NCBI RefSeq assembly: GCF_000189635.1
Contig: NW_002475955.1
Span: forward strand, 57,281-121,280
Direction: 5' to 3'
DNA length: 64,000 nucleotides
From: Tetrahymena thermophila SB210
Taxonomy: Eukaryota; Ciliophora; Oligohymenophorea; Hymenostomatida; Tetrahymenidae
Below the pieces are notes generated by a model. It did no database searches. It saw only the letters and a program-made list of their open reading frames with translations, and was not told the origin of the DNA. Of this stretch, positions 1-13,016 are shown piece by piece; positions within the stretch are counted from its first letter, which is position 1; each line of letters starts with the position of its first letter. Position numbers and translations under genes: made by a program.

Positions 1-2081
1 AAAAAATAGTTATTTCTAGTAGGGACAAATGCATAAGTAATAATGCTGCAAAATAAAGGATATTATCAAGCCTTGCTCAAATAAAAAAGTCATTATCCTC
101 TAAAATACTTTGATAAAATAAAGCTCGTAAATTTAAAAATAATTTGAAGAACTGATTTCATTTAATAAAATTATATAAAGGATGTTTGTAGAAGCTTTGG
201 AAGTTTGCAAAGTGATCAAAAAGCTATTTATGAGAAATCTCTTGATAATATACTTTGTGCTATTGCAATTAGGAACCCATACATACACTATTGTTAAGGA
301 ATGAATTATATTGGAGTTTTTATTTTAAAATATATAACAGATGGTAATGAGGAAGAAGCTTTTTGGATATTTATTCAATTACTTGAGTCTTTTTTGTCGT
401 TGGAAATGTACAACAACGAAGAATTTTTTGTTTATTACTTTAATATGCTTGAAGAATATCTTAAAATAGAGTTCTCAGATCTTTATGAAAAACTGAAGAA
501 AAATCACGTTCAAAAGTTATCCTTCCCATTCAGTGAATTATTCACTCTCTTCACTAATTAGATAAAACCTTAAGTAATTTATTTATTTATTTATTCATTC
601 ATTCATTTATGGCTAAAATTAAACAATTCTATCTTAAACAGATAACCATCTAAATATGGATAAATTTAATTCTACAAGGGTAAAGAGCACTCTTTAAGAG
701 CGTTATAACATTTTTAAATATATTTAAGACATAGCTGATTCAGGCAGATGACTCAGGTAAATTACATATTTAGTTTAATTAAAATAATGAAAGTAATTAT
801 AAATTTTAATTAGGTAGCATTCACTAAATTATCGATTAAATAAAATAATATGACAATGAAATAGAATTTTAAAACGAATACGATAAGTGTTACATAAATA
901 AAAGAGCTTTTATGATAGCATTAAACACATATAGTGAAGTTTAAAGACTAGAAATTAATGGGAATAAAAAAAGTTAACTAGGTTTTAGCTAAATTAATGA
1001 ATAATGCGATTTAAAGTCTCCAATTTGTATTCATGTTTAATAAACAATTAAGAATTTAAAAAGAAGCTTTTCTTATTTTATTTATAAAACTGCTAATAAT
1101 ATTCAAGTCACTGATTCAGATTATTTTAGTGCTGCTAAATCATAGGCTGATTTTAATTATCATCACAATTAAGTAAGACGGAATCAATTGATTTTATAAA
1201 ATTAAGGTTAATAAGATTAACAAATGTAATAATAAATGGCTTAATAATAAGCTGTTAAATACATATAAGGGTAAGCAGATTTTGAATAATAAATAATCAT
1301 AGATGATTTAGATGATTTACTTGTAGGAAGATACTATCATATGTGCTAAGTTATTGATTATAGATAAAATAGTAGCATTTTAAGACCATCTCTATCACCT
1401 AAAAATAAAGAAAAATCTTAATTTAGGTCTCCATAGTTTTTATCATTAAAAAAAGTAAATTTAATTGAAAGTGAAAGCTAAATCAATCTTCAATAAGAAT
1501 CATCTTTAGATGTAGGTACAGATCCTTTTCCTGTATTTTAATAAACTTCATCTATAATTATTAATCCTCATAGAGAAAAAAGTAAAACACATTCAAGTGT
1601 ATCCAATGGTGAACCCAATCAGTAATAACAGAGGAAGAAAGAATTCACTTTATATCATTAAAATTACATAAGTTATCATTAAAATGAGGATGAACTAGAT
1701 GGTAATGAAGAAGAAGAGGAGGATAAAGATGGAGATTTTACTTATATGTTTAGCAAGAATTAGTAGTAAAAAGACTAAAGTCCCAAGAGAAGAAAAAGTA
1801 TAACGCTACATGATGAAGGGTAAATTAAATAATCTTAGGTAGTTGAGCAAATCGATTAAAACATAAATGAATAGTTTAATTAGTATGAAACTGGGATAAT
1901 ATAATAAAACCAAGAATAAGATTAGCCTGACAATTCACCTTTATAAGTTAGAGAGAGAAGTACTTTTATACTGCTAAAAAAAGATAAAAACGATAAATTT
2001 ACTATTTAACTTCCTGCCTATACTTAAAATTGCATCAAAGTTGTAAATAATGGAGTCGAATAAAAAATTTTGAAATACTGA
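1..2081 (+). CDS. TBC-domain Rab GTPase-activating protein, 5'-truncated
   Basis: Partial gene cut by the left window edge. Exons read as <1-126, 181-573, 642-756 and 814-2081, joined by three short GT...AG introns (54, 68 and 57 nt) whose phases close; stop TGA 2079-2081. TBC proteins stimulate GTP hydrolysis by Rab GTPases on membranes. Both catalytic fingers are visible: the arginine finger in I-K-L-D-V-C-R (Arg codon 190-192) and the glutamine finger in Y-C-Q-G-M-N-Y-I, where Q is a TAA codon (295-297). Later helices read ALFKSVITFLNIFKTQL-like, as in the second half of TBC domains. The last exon encodes a long Gln/Asn/Ser-rich, partly acidic tail with no domain I recognise. The Rab target cannot be told from sequence. 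The family call is firm; the start lies outside the window. Confidence 0.9.
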
Positions 2082-2982
2082 AGAAAAAAAAGAGAACAAA
2101 TTAATAAAATAATATCAGATAAATCAAATAATCTTAATTTTAAATAAATAACAAATAAACGAATTAATTCAATAAATAAATAAATCATTCAAAAAACCAA
2201 TTTTCTAAGTTTTGTTTATAATAAATTACTATATTAAGCCTAATTAAAATATGTATTTATATGATATCACATGTACTTTATATGTAAATATATTTAATTA
2301 TTATGTATTTTATTTTTCTTTCCTTATCTAAAAAGAATATACTAAAAGTTTAGATAAAGATTTGAAGTTTCAGTATGTATATTTAAATGTATTAATAAGT
2401 CTGTCCTAAATAAAAACTTATGAATTTAATTTTATTGAATTTGTAAGAAATTTTATTTATTCTAATAAAATTATTTATTACTTGTTAAACATAAAAAATA
2501 TCATTCTGAAATATTTAAAAACATAAATAAATTATAAAAATTCATAATTCTTTCAGCTTTTAAATTTAAATAAAGCTTTAAGTCGATAATTAAAAAGATA
2601 AATTAATTTTTTAATGGTAAATCAATTTATTAAAAGATCAAATTTTGAATACATAGAAATTTTTTATTTTGAAGAAAACTCAGCTAAAATAAACTTACAA
2701 AAAATAAAATATTTTAATTTAGTACCTACTAATTAAAAAAAGTGTTTTAAAAAAAAATTTAACTTATTATAATTAATTATTAGAATATCGATTGTAAATT
2801 AATTTAGATAGTGCTTAACTAACCCAATAAGTAATCATAAACAAAGAAAATATTTATACTCTCTAATATTAAAAAGGTTTTATTAACGATTCTCACACTA
2901 ATTACTATTAAAATAATTATCATGATGAAAAATGAAATATTTATAGCCCTTTTAAAATAATAAATAAAAATTGAGTAGCTAT
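2082..2982. other. Intergenic, AT-rich
   Basis: Extremely AT-rich spacer after the TBC gene with frequent TGA in all frames. I see no gene or RNA here. Confidence 0.6.
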
Positions 2983-3222
2983 CGATGATTTTAGAATATT
3001 AGAATAAAAAATAGATGATTTTAGAATATTAGAATAAAAAATAGATGATTTTAGAATATTAGAATAAAAAAGTTGATTTTAGAATATTAGAATAAAAAAG
3101 TTGATTTTAGAATATAATATTATTTTAGAATATTATTTAATTTAGAATATCATATTATTTTAGAATATTATTTAATTTAGAATATCATATTATTTTAGAA
3201 TATTATTTAATTTAGAATATGA
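2983..3222. repeat. Tandem array built on GATTTTAGAATATTAGAATAAAAAA
   Basis: Direct repeats visible by eye. About three ~30-bp units contain 'gatgattttagaatattaga', followed by two shortened ~25-bp units beginning 'gttgattttag'. A second set alternates 'tattttagaatattatttaa' and 'tttagaatatcatat' at ~38-39 bp. All share the core TTTTAGAATATTA. The array lies about 300 bp before the GTPase gene at 3528. Confidence 0.9.
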
Positions 3223-3527
3223 AAATAAAAAAGTATACTTTTACTATTGTCTATTTTAATTTATTCAAATTATTTTTTATTCTATAAGTAAGTTTATGTA
3301 CTAAAAACATAAAAATTAGATTACTTAAAGAGGGGAATAAGACAGCATTTTTTATTGACATTCAATTTTCTGCCACTATTGATTAAAAATCGTTTAATTA
3401 AGAGAAGAGAAAACAAAAGTTTGAGATAACTTATAAGTACTGTTTAAATTTTATGCTGAACTAAAATATTAATATTTTATTTATTTAATTAGATTTTTTA
3501 AAGTAAATTTTTTTTTTTCAATTTAGA
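3223..3527. other. Spacer upstream of GTPase gene, possible 5' exon
   Basis: AT-rich spacer. A candidate alternative start lies at 3453: that ATG is open to about 3502, and 'gtaaattttttttttcaatttag' just before 3527 looks like a short intron that would join it to the downstream frame. I kept the start at 3528, so this exon is only a possibility. Confidence 0.3.
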
Positions 3528-5714
3528 ATGGAATTATTTTTTTTTACAACAGTTCTAAGGTAAAACTTAGAAAATAATAACAGGGGTCCAGAATACGTTA
3601 TTATTAAAAAAGATATTTAAAATTAATAAAAAAACCTATGTACTTTGCATTCTGATGGAGTTTTTGCTACCTTATAAATTGGAGATGGAAATTAGGCTCA
3701 GTAATTAGAAAACTCAGGGTTCCTTAAGTTCTTAGATGAAAACTCAGAATGTAAGATTAAACTAATTATGGCTATTGGCTCAACTGGAGTCGGTAAGTCT
3801 TTGATTATGAACTTTTTAATATAAGAATACTAAAATAAACAAGTTTGTACAGAGATATTTCCTATAGGAACATCAACTGATAGCTAAACAATAGGAATTA
3901 AATACTATTTCTTTAAAATTTAAAAAGAGTAAAAATTTGAAAAAGATGAAATTGTTGTCTTTTTTGATTGTGAAGGTTTTGATTATTCAAATGATAACAT
4001 TTATCACCAGAATATGAGAAAGATGATTTGCTTAATCTCAAAATTATCTACTTGTCTGTTGTATGTACATAAAACCATTAGATTAGAAAAAGGATTTGAA
4101 AATATTTTAAAATTAATAAATATCGGTGAAGAAAATTATACTCATAGTAATTTTGTTGAAATACTTAATAATTGGAATGGTTAAGACGTTGAAGATATAA
4201 AAAATAAATATTAATTTATACAGAAAGTTTATAGATTAGAATAATTTAAGTATAATTAAAATAGAATAATAAAAGATAATGAGTTTAGAGAATTTTAATA
4301 AAAGATAAAAAATCTCAGCTATTATTGTAAACTAGCTAAGTATACTACAACTTAAAAAACTTGCCAAAGCTTTAAAAGAAGTTAAACTTGCAAGAGCTTC
4401 AAAGAAATTTTAATAAGTTGCTTTTAAATAATTGAAGCGTAAATGAACACTTGTAGCATAGAAATATTCATTGAGCTAATTGACAAGTAATTATAACTCA
4501 AATAAGAATATTCTGAAATAATGAAATTTATAAAATAAGATTTTTTAAGCGATTATTAAAATCGCTTTAAAAAGATTAATGACCGTGTTGGTAAAAGCTA
4601 CATTTCTTAAACTATTTATGAGCTATTCAATATTTCTTTTCAAAGCTATTAATAGGGGTATGCTTAACAAAAATTTGAATATTATTATTAAAAGTGGTAT
4701 AAAAGTTTTGAGGAGGCATTTAAAGAGATGCTTTAAAGAGGAACAAAACTAAATGATGAACAGTAAAATAAAATTATAAATTAATACCTCACATTAGATT
4801 CTATTAAACCTGATGAAATTCGATAATATGAAAAATATGTAGATAAAATTAAATTAGAAGGTGAAGTGGTTAGAAGCAAATTATTATTTTCTATATTATT
4901 TTTGGGTTCATCTGCAGGAGCATTAATGACGGCTGATTCTATGGTGGCTGCTGGAATAATTATGATGATAGGAGTTGGAACTTTAGCTTTAGTACTAAGT
5001 CTATTTACTCTTAGTGGTATTGTTGGATTTGGAATTTTTTCTTATTTTAATCATAAAAATAAAATATGTTCTCATTCTCAAACTTTGACAGAATTATTAT
5101 ATAAGTCAATAACAAATGATGAAATTGTTAAGAATTAAATTTAATAGAATTTCATTAAAATGTAATAACTTTTAAGAAAATAGATTTAAGGATTTGAGAA
5201 ATATACATAGGAATTAGAAGCAAATGATAAAGATATTATTTGTTTTTTAATGTTTATAAATTTAATTTCGAAGCCCTTTGATGAAAATCAACTCAAAGAT
5301 TTACAAAGTTACCAAAGTAGTAGTTCTTACTTAAAAGACTAACAAATTCTTTAAATAGCTTTCAAACAAGCTAAGCAGCTGAATCAAAACTAGCCTATTG
5401 ACCTTTAAAGAATTTATTCCTCAAAAAAAATAAATATTGAAGACAAAGACATAGGAATATGCATGGGATTAAATTGCATTGAATTAAAAAACGAACTAAG
5501 GGAAAAATACAAAAATTAATTTAGTGATATGCAAAATGATGAGCTTTATAAAGCTTTATTTGTGTTAAAAAATAGAAATTAAAATTTGCTCGTAAGCTTT
5601 GTTATTCACACATATTTTGAAGAGTACATCTAGTCTTATGAATTTGCAAAACTAGTCATGGAAAAAGATTTAATACAAAAAGCTTTAAATCTTTAGAGCA
5701 AAATATTTTAATGA
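3528..5714 (+). CDS. GB1/RHD3-like (GBP/atlastin-type) GTPase with C-terminal membrane hairpin
   Basis: Single open frame of 728 codons with TGA as the only stop (5712-5714). The P-loop is GSTGVGKS (residues 84-91). A candidate switch region reads T-I-G-I-K-Y-Y-F-F, and the G3 motif is FFDCEGF (Asp147), close to the DTEG of guanylate-binding proteins and atlastins. I cannot find the arginine-aspartate (RD) G4 motif expected in that superfamily. After a long helical middle, residues ~450-508 are strongly hydrophobic and glycine/alanine-rich with a short polar break, suggesting a paired membrane hairpin; a soluble helical tail of ~220 residues follows. Large GTPases of this design remodel or tether membranes, so a membrane role is inferred. 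An upstream 5' exon is possible. The GTPase fold is likely; the subfamily is uncertain. Confidence 0.75.
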
Positions 5715-6504
5715 TTTTATTATATTTTTTTGTAAGAATATGTTTTCTATTTTTGTAATTTCCATCATTTATATTGGATTCAATATTTTGTTATTAAATG
5801 CAAATTAACAATTTAAAGCAAATCTTAATTAATTAGAAATGAATTATTTTTTTAATTAAACAGCGTTTTATCAAAAATAATATAATTTTAATTCAGCATA
5901 ACTTAATAAAGAAATTTTAGTCAATTTTAATGTTAATATTAAAAGATATGTTTAAACTCTCAAAATTAAGCAGGTTAGTTTGTTAGTTATTAAAATTTGT
6001 TATTTAATTAGTTATTTTTTTAGGTTAGCAATTTATGTTTTAAATTGAGATCAATACATTTTTCTTAAAAAAGAGCATACACATTCAGAAAATATTTTTA
6101 GAGAAAAGAAGATCATTTTAAAGCTATAAAGTGGATAAGTGAGTTTTTTGGAGTAAGAAAGAATTTAGTTATAAGATAGATGAATAAAAATATATGAAGT
6201 AGAAAGTAGAGATTTTTATTTTGGCGCTTTTAGAATGATATTAAAAATGAGCAATTAAACTAAGAATGGTGTTAATTATTTCTTTATTAAAAATAAAAGT
6301 GAAGATCTTGATTTATTTTGCAAGTAAAAAAATCAATAAATTATATCTTATAATAATATTTTTCTATTGTTTAAAATCTAATTTTATTATTGCTACAAAA
6401 GATTTAAAAACAAAAACAATTATTATTAGTAAGTTATTTAGTTAGTTAGTTACTAGGATTAAAAAAGCCAAGCAAATAAAGATAGAATTTAAGTTATTTT
6501 TTCA
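5715..6504. other. Intergenic, AT-rich
   Basis: Spacer between two + strand genes; includes a short ttag microsatellite near 6430-6455. No supported gene. Confidence 0.6.
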
Positions 6505-9500
6505 ATGTCGTAATAGAAAAAAAAAGGAACTTCAGTGAATGAGTCAGCATCTTCAGCTAGTAAATAAAAAGGAACCCATTCAAATGAAAATTCTGCAAAA
6601 AAGGATAGATAAATATATTCATCTGAAGAATAAGATATATAAAAATCAAGCAATGTTCTTCAAAATAACTCAGATGGGTAAAATTAGACCAATCAAGAAA
6701 GCCATTTAAATACTGCAAGCAATATAGTTTATATAGATCCTTAAGTTGTTTATCCATCTTCTGAGAAAAACCCAATAGAGAATATCAATACACCAATTTT
6801 TGAAAATTCAATATGGCTTAACAAAACAGGTTAAAAAAAGAAAGCGAGTGTTTATCCAACAAAAAGATGGGGACACACTTCAGTTGTCTACGAAAAGTAT
6901 TTATATGTTTATGGAGGCTGTGGCAAATAGCAAGACTGTTCTAAGACTATGCAAATATTTCGCTTAGATTGCGAGACTTATGAATGGAATAAAGTAGAAT
7001 ACACTACTGACGTGATTCCAGATTCAAGAGATTCTCACACAGCCAATGTGATAAATAATAAAATGTGGGTGTTTGGAGGATCTAATTCTGAGCTTCTTTT
7101 TAATGAATTTTGGACTTTTGATTTATAGAAAAATGAATGGTTAAACCCATCATCTCTTATTAAAGGCGAAATCCCTTCTCCAAGAGAAGGTCATGCCTCA
7201 GCAGTTCTTTAAGATAGATATTTAGTCATTATTGGAGGATTCAACTCAGAGATCGAGCAGATCTATTAGGACGTGTAAATAAATACTATATCATCTACTA
7301 TAAATTAAAATAAAGATTTTACCAAATAGCATATTTAACCAACCTTATGATTGAATAATTGAGATTTAATTAATATTTATATATACAAGGTATGTTATAG
7401 ATACAAAGAACAAGACTTCTAAAAATATAGGTACAATCAGAATGCCTGTCAGAGAAAGTTAGTCTGTTTGTGTTATTGATGATAATATTTATTTATTCGG
7501 AGGATAGGGATATAATGAAGAGTATTACAATGATTTACATAGATTGAAAATCGAAAATATTAAAAAAAATCCTTCATTGAATGTAGAAGAAATTAAAACT
7601 AAAAGCGAGTTTGTTCCTTCAAAGAGATCATCACACTCAGCTGTTGCATTCCAAAATCGTTATATTTTTATAATAGGAGGAGAGCAGGGCGAATAAGACC
7701 CAAACAACATGCTTATACTTAATGATATATGGGTATACGATACTAGGATGAATTTCTGGCATGAAATCAAAGCAAAATGCTAAAAGGGAGTATAATTTAG
7801 GGGAAGATTTGGTTTTTCTGCTTCCTGCTACAAAGATAAAATAATTGTATATGGTGGAATGTAAAATTAAAATATTCTGCTAGAAGATATTATGGTCCTT
7901 CACTTGAGAGATGATTCCAAATAATTTTTAGTTGAAGAAAGAAGTTAGTGTTCGATGTGTGATTCAATTTGTGGACTTACATTAAATGGACATATTCTGA
8001 AAAATGACATGCTTTTTGATAAAAGACAAAGAGATTTATTTTTTTAACAAGCTCGTTAAGCGCATTTACCTTCTTAGGCACTTTCTTTTCATGATATAGA
8101 AAATTCATAGAATGTAATTTAGAATAAAAATCCACAAGAATGCTGGCGCTATACCGAAGATAGCTTAATAAAATTACCTTATACCAATTCCTAGCTTGCT
8201 ATGAAATTTAAGTATCTCTCTATTGATTTTTTAAAAAGTTTAGCAAACATGATTTCCTCTCCATTTTAAGCGATTGCTCTACTATTCAACTTCTTGTTTT
8301 CGTTGAATGATTAAGTTTATATTGAGTTTAAAGATAACACAGATTCTTCCCTCCTTTTATACTAAAATAAATAAGGAGCTAACTCTAAGGATTTTTTAAA
8401 ATACGTTTATTCTTTTTCACATACAAGATTCTTAGAGTATGACAGGTTCAATAAAGACAGAGAGCCCTATATGAAAGAAAATGATAGGTTAATAACAATT
8501 TCAGAGTTTTCTAATTAAATCAAAGTAATTTCTAAAAAAAAATAGTTTTTTATATTAATTTTAAAATATTATTATAATGTTCTATATTTATTTATTTATG
8601 AAATAGATTGCAGGATGCAGATTAGGAGAATAAATTATTTTACAATCGAGACATTTAAATACATATAGTATAGGTGTTATCAATTTTAGCAATAAGCAAA
8701 GTAATGAAGCAGTTGAGAATGTCGAACAAAACATGATTGAATCCTTCTATTATAGCTATGATGAATAAAATAAAAAATTTGTCTCACAAGATGGAGAATA
8801 AATGAAAGCAATAATTGATAAATTAGTTGATAAATAATATGTCGATTTCCATAAAGAAGAAAACGATATTACTTAAGGTTTTTCAATCAGGATAAGAAAT
8901 CTAAGTAGAATCTCTGATTTAAAATCTGATTATTCATCTTCAAATTAACAAGAAAAGAACGAAATTGTATATCAATCTTCGGTTAATGATTTGGTCCTTA
9001 ATACTCCTTCATTTATTGATCCAAATGAAATCAAGTCTCTGAATCAAACAATAGATTATTCATTTAAATAATTTGCAAAATACTTTTACTACAACCCCAA
9101 TTAAACAAAGGAGTTATTTTTAAATGATGAAAAAATTGAGTTTTAAAGCTATGTGTCTTCCCTTTAAACTATACCCTCGCTTTTGAAAATTGAAAATAAT
9201 GATAACCAACAGTACTTAGAGCAAATAGGTGATCTTCAGCTATTTACATAAAACCCCGATAATACAAGTAGTAAATTTAATTAAACAACTGAAAAAAATT
9301 TTTTTTAAATTTTAATTTAATTATATTAAAAGATGAGGATTCAAACAAAGCGCTAAATGGCTGCTTAGCTTATTATGATAATAAATTTGTATTCAGATTT
9401 GGTTCAGAAACATAAGTTGGATTTCCTAGTTTTTTAAAAATATACAACAAATACATTGATAAAAAAACAATTTATAATGTTCATGGTACTCTAGTTCTAT

Positions 9501-9743
9501 AAGACTTCTTAAAACCAAATATAGTATATAATGTAATTTTAATATTCATTTTTAATTAAATTTGATATAAAATTTTTATAATTAAAGTAAATAGAAAATC
9601 AGTTTTTAGATGAGATATTTTAAACTAAAATAAAAAAAATAATTAAAGATGCTTGCTCTTCCTTAAAAAGGAAAGGTGACGACTCAATAAACAAGTTCCA
9701 GCCTTCAATTAAAAAACAACCAAAACTAAATGAATAAAAATGA
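6505..9743 (+). CDS. Kelch-repeat (beta-propeller) protein
   Basis: Five exons: 6505-7274, 7390-8524, 8607-9270, 9333-9532 and 9588-9743 (stop TGA 9741-9743), about 974 residues; all phases close. After a Ser/Asn/Gln-rich N-terminus of ~110 residues come six kelch units. Each has an S-H-(T/S)-A/S-type strand followed by the diglycine signature: YVYGGC, WVFGGS, VIIGGF, YLFGGQ, FIIGGE and IVYGGM. Six blades fit a closed propeller used for protein binding, so an adaptor or scaffold role is inferred. The second half, about 500 residues, has no domain I recognise. It includes a Cys-x2-Cys pair just after the propeller and a conserved-looking globular segment near the C-terminus. The first splice joins QDV to YVIDTK, completing a kelch strand, which supports that intron. 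The partner and the pathway are unknown. Confidence 0.85.
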
Positions 9744-11574
9744 AACAAAACCTCTAAATTAATAATAAAATTTATATTTAAAAAATAAAATTATAAAATA
9801 ATTAAATAAGCTTGTAAAAATATGTAAAATATTAATTTTATTATTTCTTACTTTGTTGTTAAATTTTGGTTTAATTTGTATTGTTTCCTATAATTTTGAA
9901 TTGAATTTAAACAACTAAATATTACCTTTGTTTTTTTAATTATTTTACATCAAATTATATCGAATTGATTGATATTATTTAAATCAAAAAGAAATTTAAG
10001 AGGTTTAAATAATATCCTGATATTAACTATTTAGCTGAATAAGTTTTGAATTAAAAAAACATAAAGTATTTTAATAAAAATCAGCCTAAAATAAAATATA
10101 AAAAAAATATAATAATCTATAAAAAAACATTTTATTTCAAATAAATTTTATTCATTAATTATTTGATAAAAAATTTATTCATGTTAGAATACTTGATAAA
10201 TAAAAGGAATTCATTAAGTGTATTTGTTGTTTTTGTAAAAAAATTGTAAGTTTATCTCTTCATAAATATATTAGACAAAATTCACAACAATTTGAAAATA
10301 ATTTAAAATAATTAAACTATTAATATACTCATAAGAACTAAGTAAACTAGTTATTCTAAAATTAAAATAAAAAAATATTTTAATTATTTTTAGAATTTTT
10401 ATGAAAAAAATAGAAAAACTAATAAAATAAAATATAAATTATTTATAAAAATAATTTTAAATCTTTGATAGAAAATAAATAAATAAAATTAAAATTTTAT
10501 TGGAAATATTTTATTCACGAATATTATTTTAATATTTATTAATTATTAAAGAATTAATATAATATTTAAAAGGTATAATCTAATTTATTTAAGAAAAAAT
10601 TTTAGTGTTTTATCACTCATATTAATTAGCAAATAGTCTAATTAAAATTATGGATTTTTTCATTCGTTCATTAAAAAAGCTAATTATTTATGTATCTTAA
10701 ATTTTAAAGGATACTTTTAAAATATTAATGAAGAATATAAACAATCAAAATCAACAATTCTTTCTTTATTCTAATATTTATTTCGTTTCATATTTAATCT
10801 GTTTGAGATATGACTATTTTTGCTCAAAAAAGTGCTTTATCAGTTTGGATAACTTTTTATAGTATTTCTTATTTATTTCACTTAAATTTAAATATATTTT
10901 AATTAAAATGACAATTTTTACTCATATCAATAATGAGTTGTTATTGTTTTTTATATTTTTATCATTTTTTATATTAAAAATATTAAAAAATTGGCGCAAA
11001 TGCATTGATTTTGTTGAAATCACAAAGTCATTCTCTTGATGCTCAGAAATATATATGCCTTATTAAGATAATTTGCTTGGGCTTGAGGCAAATAACGTTT
11101 CTTAATTTTTTATTTGTTAAAATATTGTAAAAAAAGTATATACTTATTTAATCAATCAATCAATATTATTCGTTTGATGCTACTAAACCTTGATTTATTT
11201 AATAACAAAGATATCAAAGAAAATTTGTTAATGAATGGGGTTAACCGTTTTTAATTTTATATAAAAAATGCCTTGTATAAATAAATAGATTTTAAGAAAA
11301 AACACCTATTTGTTGGAAGTGTTAAGCAAAGGAAAAAAGCAAAAACTGAAATTTTTAATTTAGATAACTATTTTCCTTGTTTGTTTTTAATAGAAAGTTG
11401 GTTGATTTAATTAATATTTGTATGGGAAATAAGGAGAAATAATTGAAAAATAAATAAAGAAAGAAAGAGCTTCATTCAAAGAATTGAAATAAAAAGAAAA
11501 AAACAAAGAATTTTGTTAATAATAATTAAATACAAAATACAAAAAAATAAATAAAAACGTAAAACATAAAGGAA
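9744..11574. other. Long intergenic spacer upstream of the GRL-like gene
   Basis: About 1.8 kb with nothing that reads as a gene on either strand. It must contain the promoter of the probably highly expressed gene at 11575. The last ~400 bases are slightly less AT-rich, with short mixed motifs around 10990-11100 that stand out from the surrounding A/T runs. No defined element can be named. Confidence 0.5.
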
Positions 11575-13016
11575 ATGAACAAGGCCTTAGTTTTCTTAGC
11601 TATTATTGCTCTCGGCTTCGCCGCCTCAACCCAATAAGTCAGCGCTCTTGACCCCAGTGAAAATGCTGCTGATGCTTTGATTGACCAACTCAACCAAATG
11701 GAAGGAGCTATCAGAAAGGAATAATAAGCTCACGACGAATTAGCCCAAGAATAAGATGCTGAATGCGCCCAAGAATTCTAATTCAGACAAAACGAAATCA
11801 ACGATGCCCAAAATGCTTTTGACGCTGCTAACGCTGCTGCCGGAAGATGCCAAAATGCTTTGACTGCTTCCCAAGCTGATTTGGAAAAGGCTAACAACTA
11901 CGTCTCCAGCATCTAATAAATCCTTGCTGGTTTGGCTTCTTAAAGACTTGCTGAACACAATGCTTACGAAGATTTGGTCAACAACCAACTCCAACCTGCC
12001 ATCGATGCCGTCCAAGGTGCTTACCCCATCTTGAGTGACTTCGCTTCCCAAACTGTTTCCTTCGTCTAATTCTCCAACCACATCAACAAGATGTTCCTCT
12101 AGATGGTCAAGGCTAACAAGGTTAACTCCTTCACTGCTATCCTCACCGTCTTACTCTCTCAACCTGACTTCTAACACGGAGTTGGCCGTAATAATTACAT
12201 TTTTTTTACATTTATCCAAGCCATAAATGGCAGATTAAATTAATCTTACATTCAACTACAAATAGCAAATAAATTAATAATATTCCATTTGATTTGAATA
12301 ATTTACTTCTTTTAAAAATTAATGGCTTCAAACATGAAAATTAATTAATTATTTATTCAATAATATAGGTGATGCTATTGATCAACTTTAGGCTTTATTC
12401 GAATAATTAGAATAAGACCTCTAAGCTGCTCTTGACCACGCCACCGAAGTTGAAAACAACGCTGTCTAAGTTTACAACGACACCGTCAATGAATACAACG
12501 CTGTCTTGGCCACCCTCGATGCCACCATCAGCTCTTTGAACGACTACATTTCCAGCTTAGAAAACTGCGTCTAAAACGAAAACAGTATTGCCAGCCAAGC
12601 CAATGCTAAGAAGGTTAGAAACTCTGATGCCCTCGCTTACGCTGTTGATATGTGCCAAGCTTTCGACACTGAATACTAAAACGCCACTGCCGCCAGGTAA
12701 TAAATATTTAAATGATTTTCAAGTAAACATATGTTAACGTTTTATTACTTAAAATAGAAACGACGAATTGGCTTTACTCCAAAAGTTAGAAAACTTCGTC
12801 CACGAATAAGCTGATATCTTCGGTGACTACGGTACTGATAATGTTGATGCTTTCGATGACTTCAAGCAATCTTACGATGCCCAAAGAGACACTCAAAGAG
12901 GTAACTTCATGCAAATGAAGATCAAGCAATTCAAGATGAACAGCAACTTCAAGAAGGTCGCTAAGTGTGAAAGCTGTTCAAGAAAATCCTTCGTTCAAAA
13001 GAAGCTCGGTTTCTGA
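11575..13016 (+). CDS. Granule lattice (GRL)-like secretory granule core protein
   Basis: Three exons, 11575-12187, 12369-12696 and 12758-13016, give 399 residues ending at TGA 13014-13016. The N-terminus MNKALVFLAIIALGFAAS is a typical signal peptide. The mature part is acidic, Ala/Gln/Asn/Asp-rich and heptad-like, with recurring D/E-x2-L-x2 patterns and few cysteines; the basic C-terminus carries a C-x2-C pair. This is the architecture of Tetrahymena Grl proteins (trichocyst matrix proteins in Paramecium): proproteins that enter the secretory pathway, are proteolytically processed and crystallise as the expanding core of mucocysts. Codon use differs sharply from the neighbours, with many C-ending codons (GCC, CTC, AAC, GTC, TTC) and AAG, as in highly expressed ciliate genes. 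I cannot say which GRL paralogue it is. A coiled-coil secretory protein outside the family is the main alternative. Confidence 0.8.

Noticed and set aside
11740..12226. Overlapping ORFs on both strands inside the GRL-like gene
   Set aside because: They arise from the higher-GC codon pattern of that gene; the signal peptide and splice phases define the real frame.
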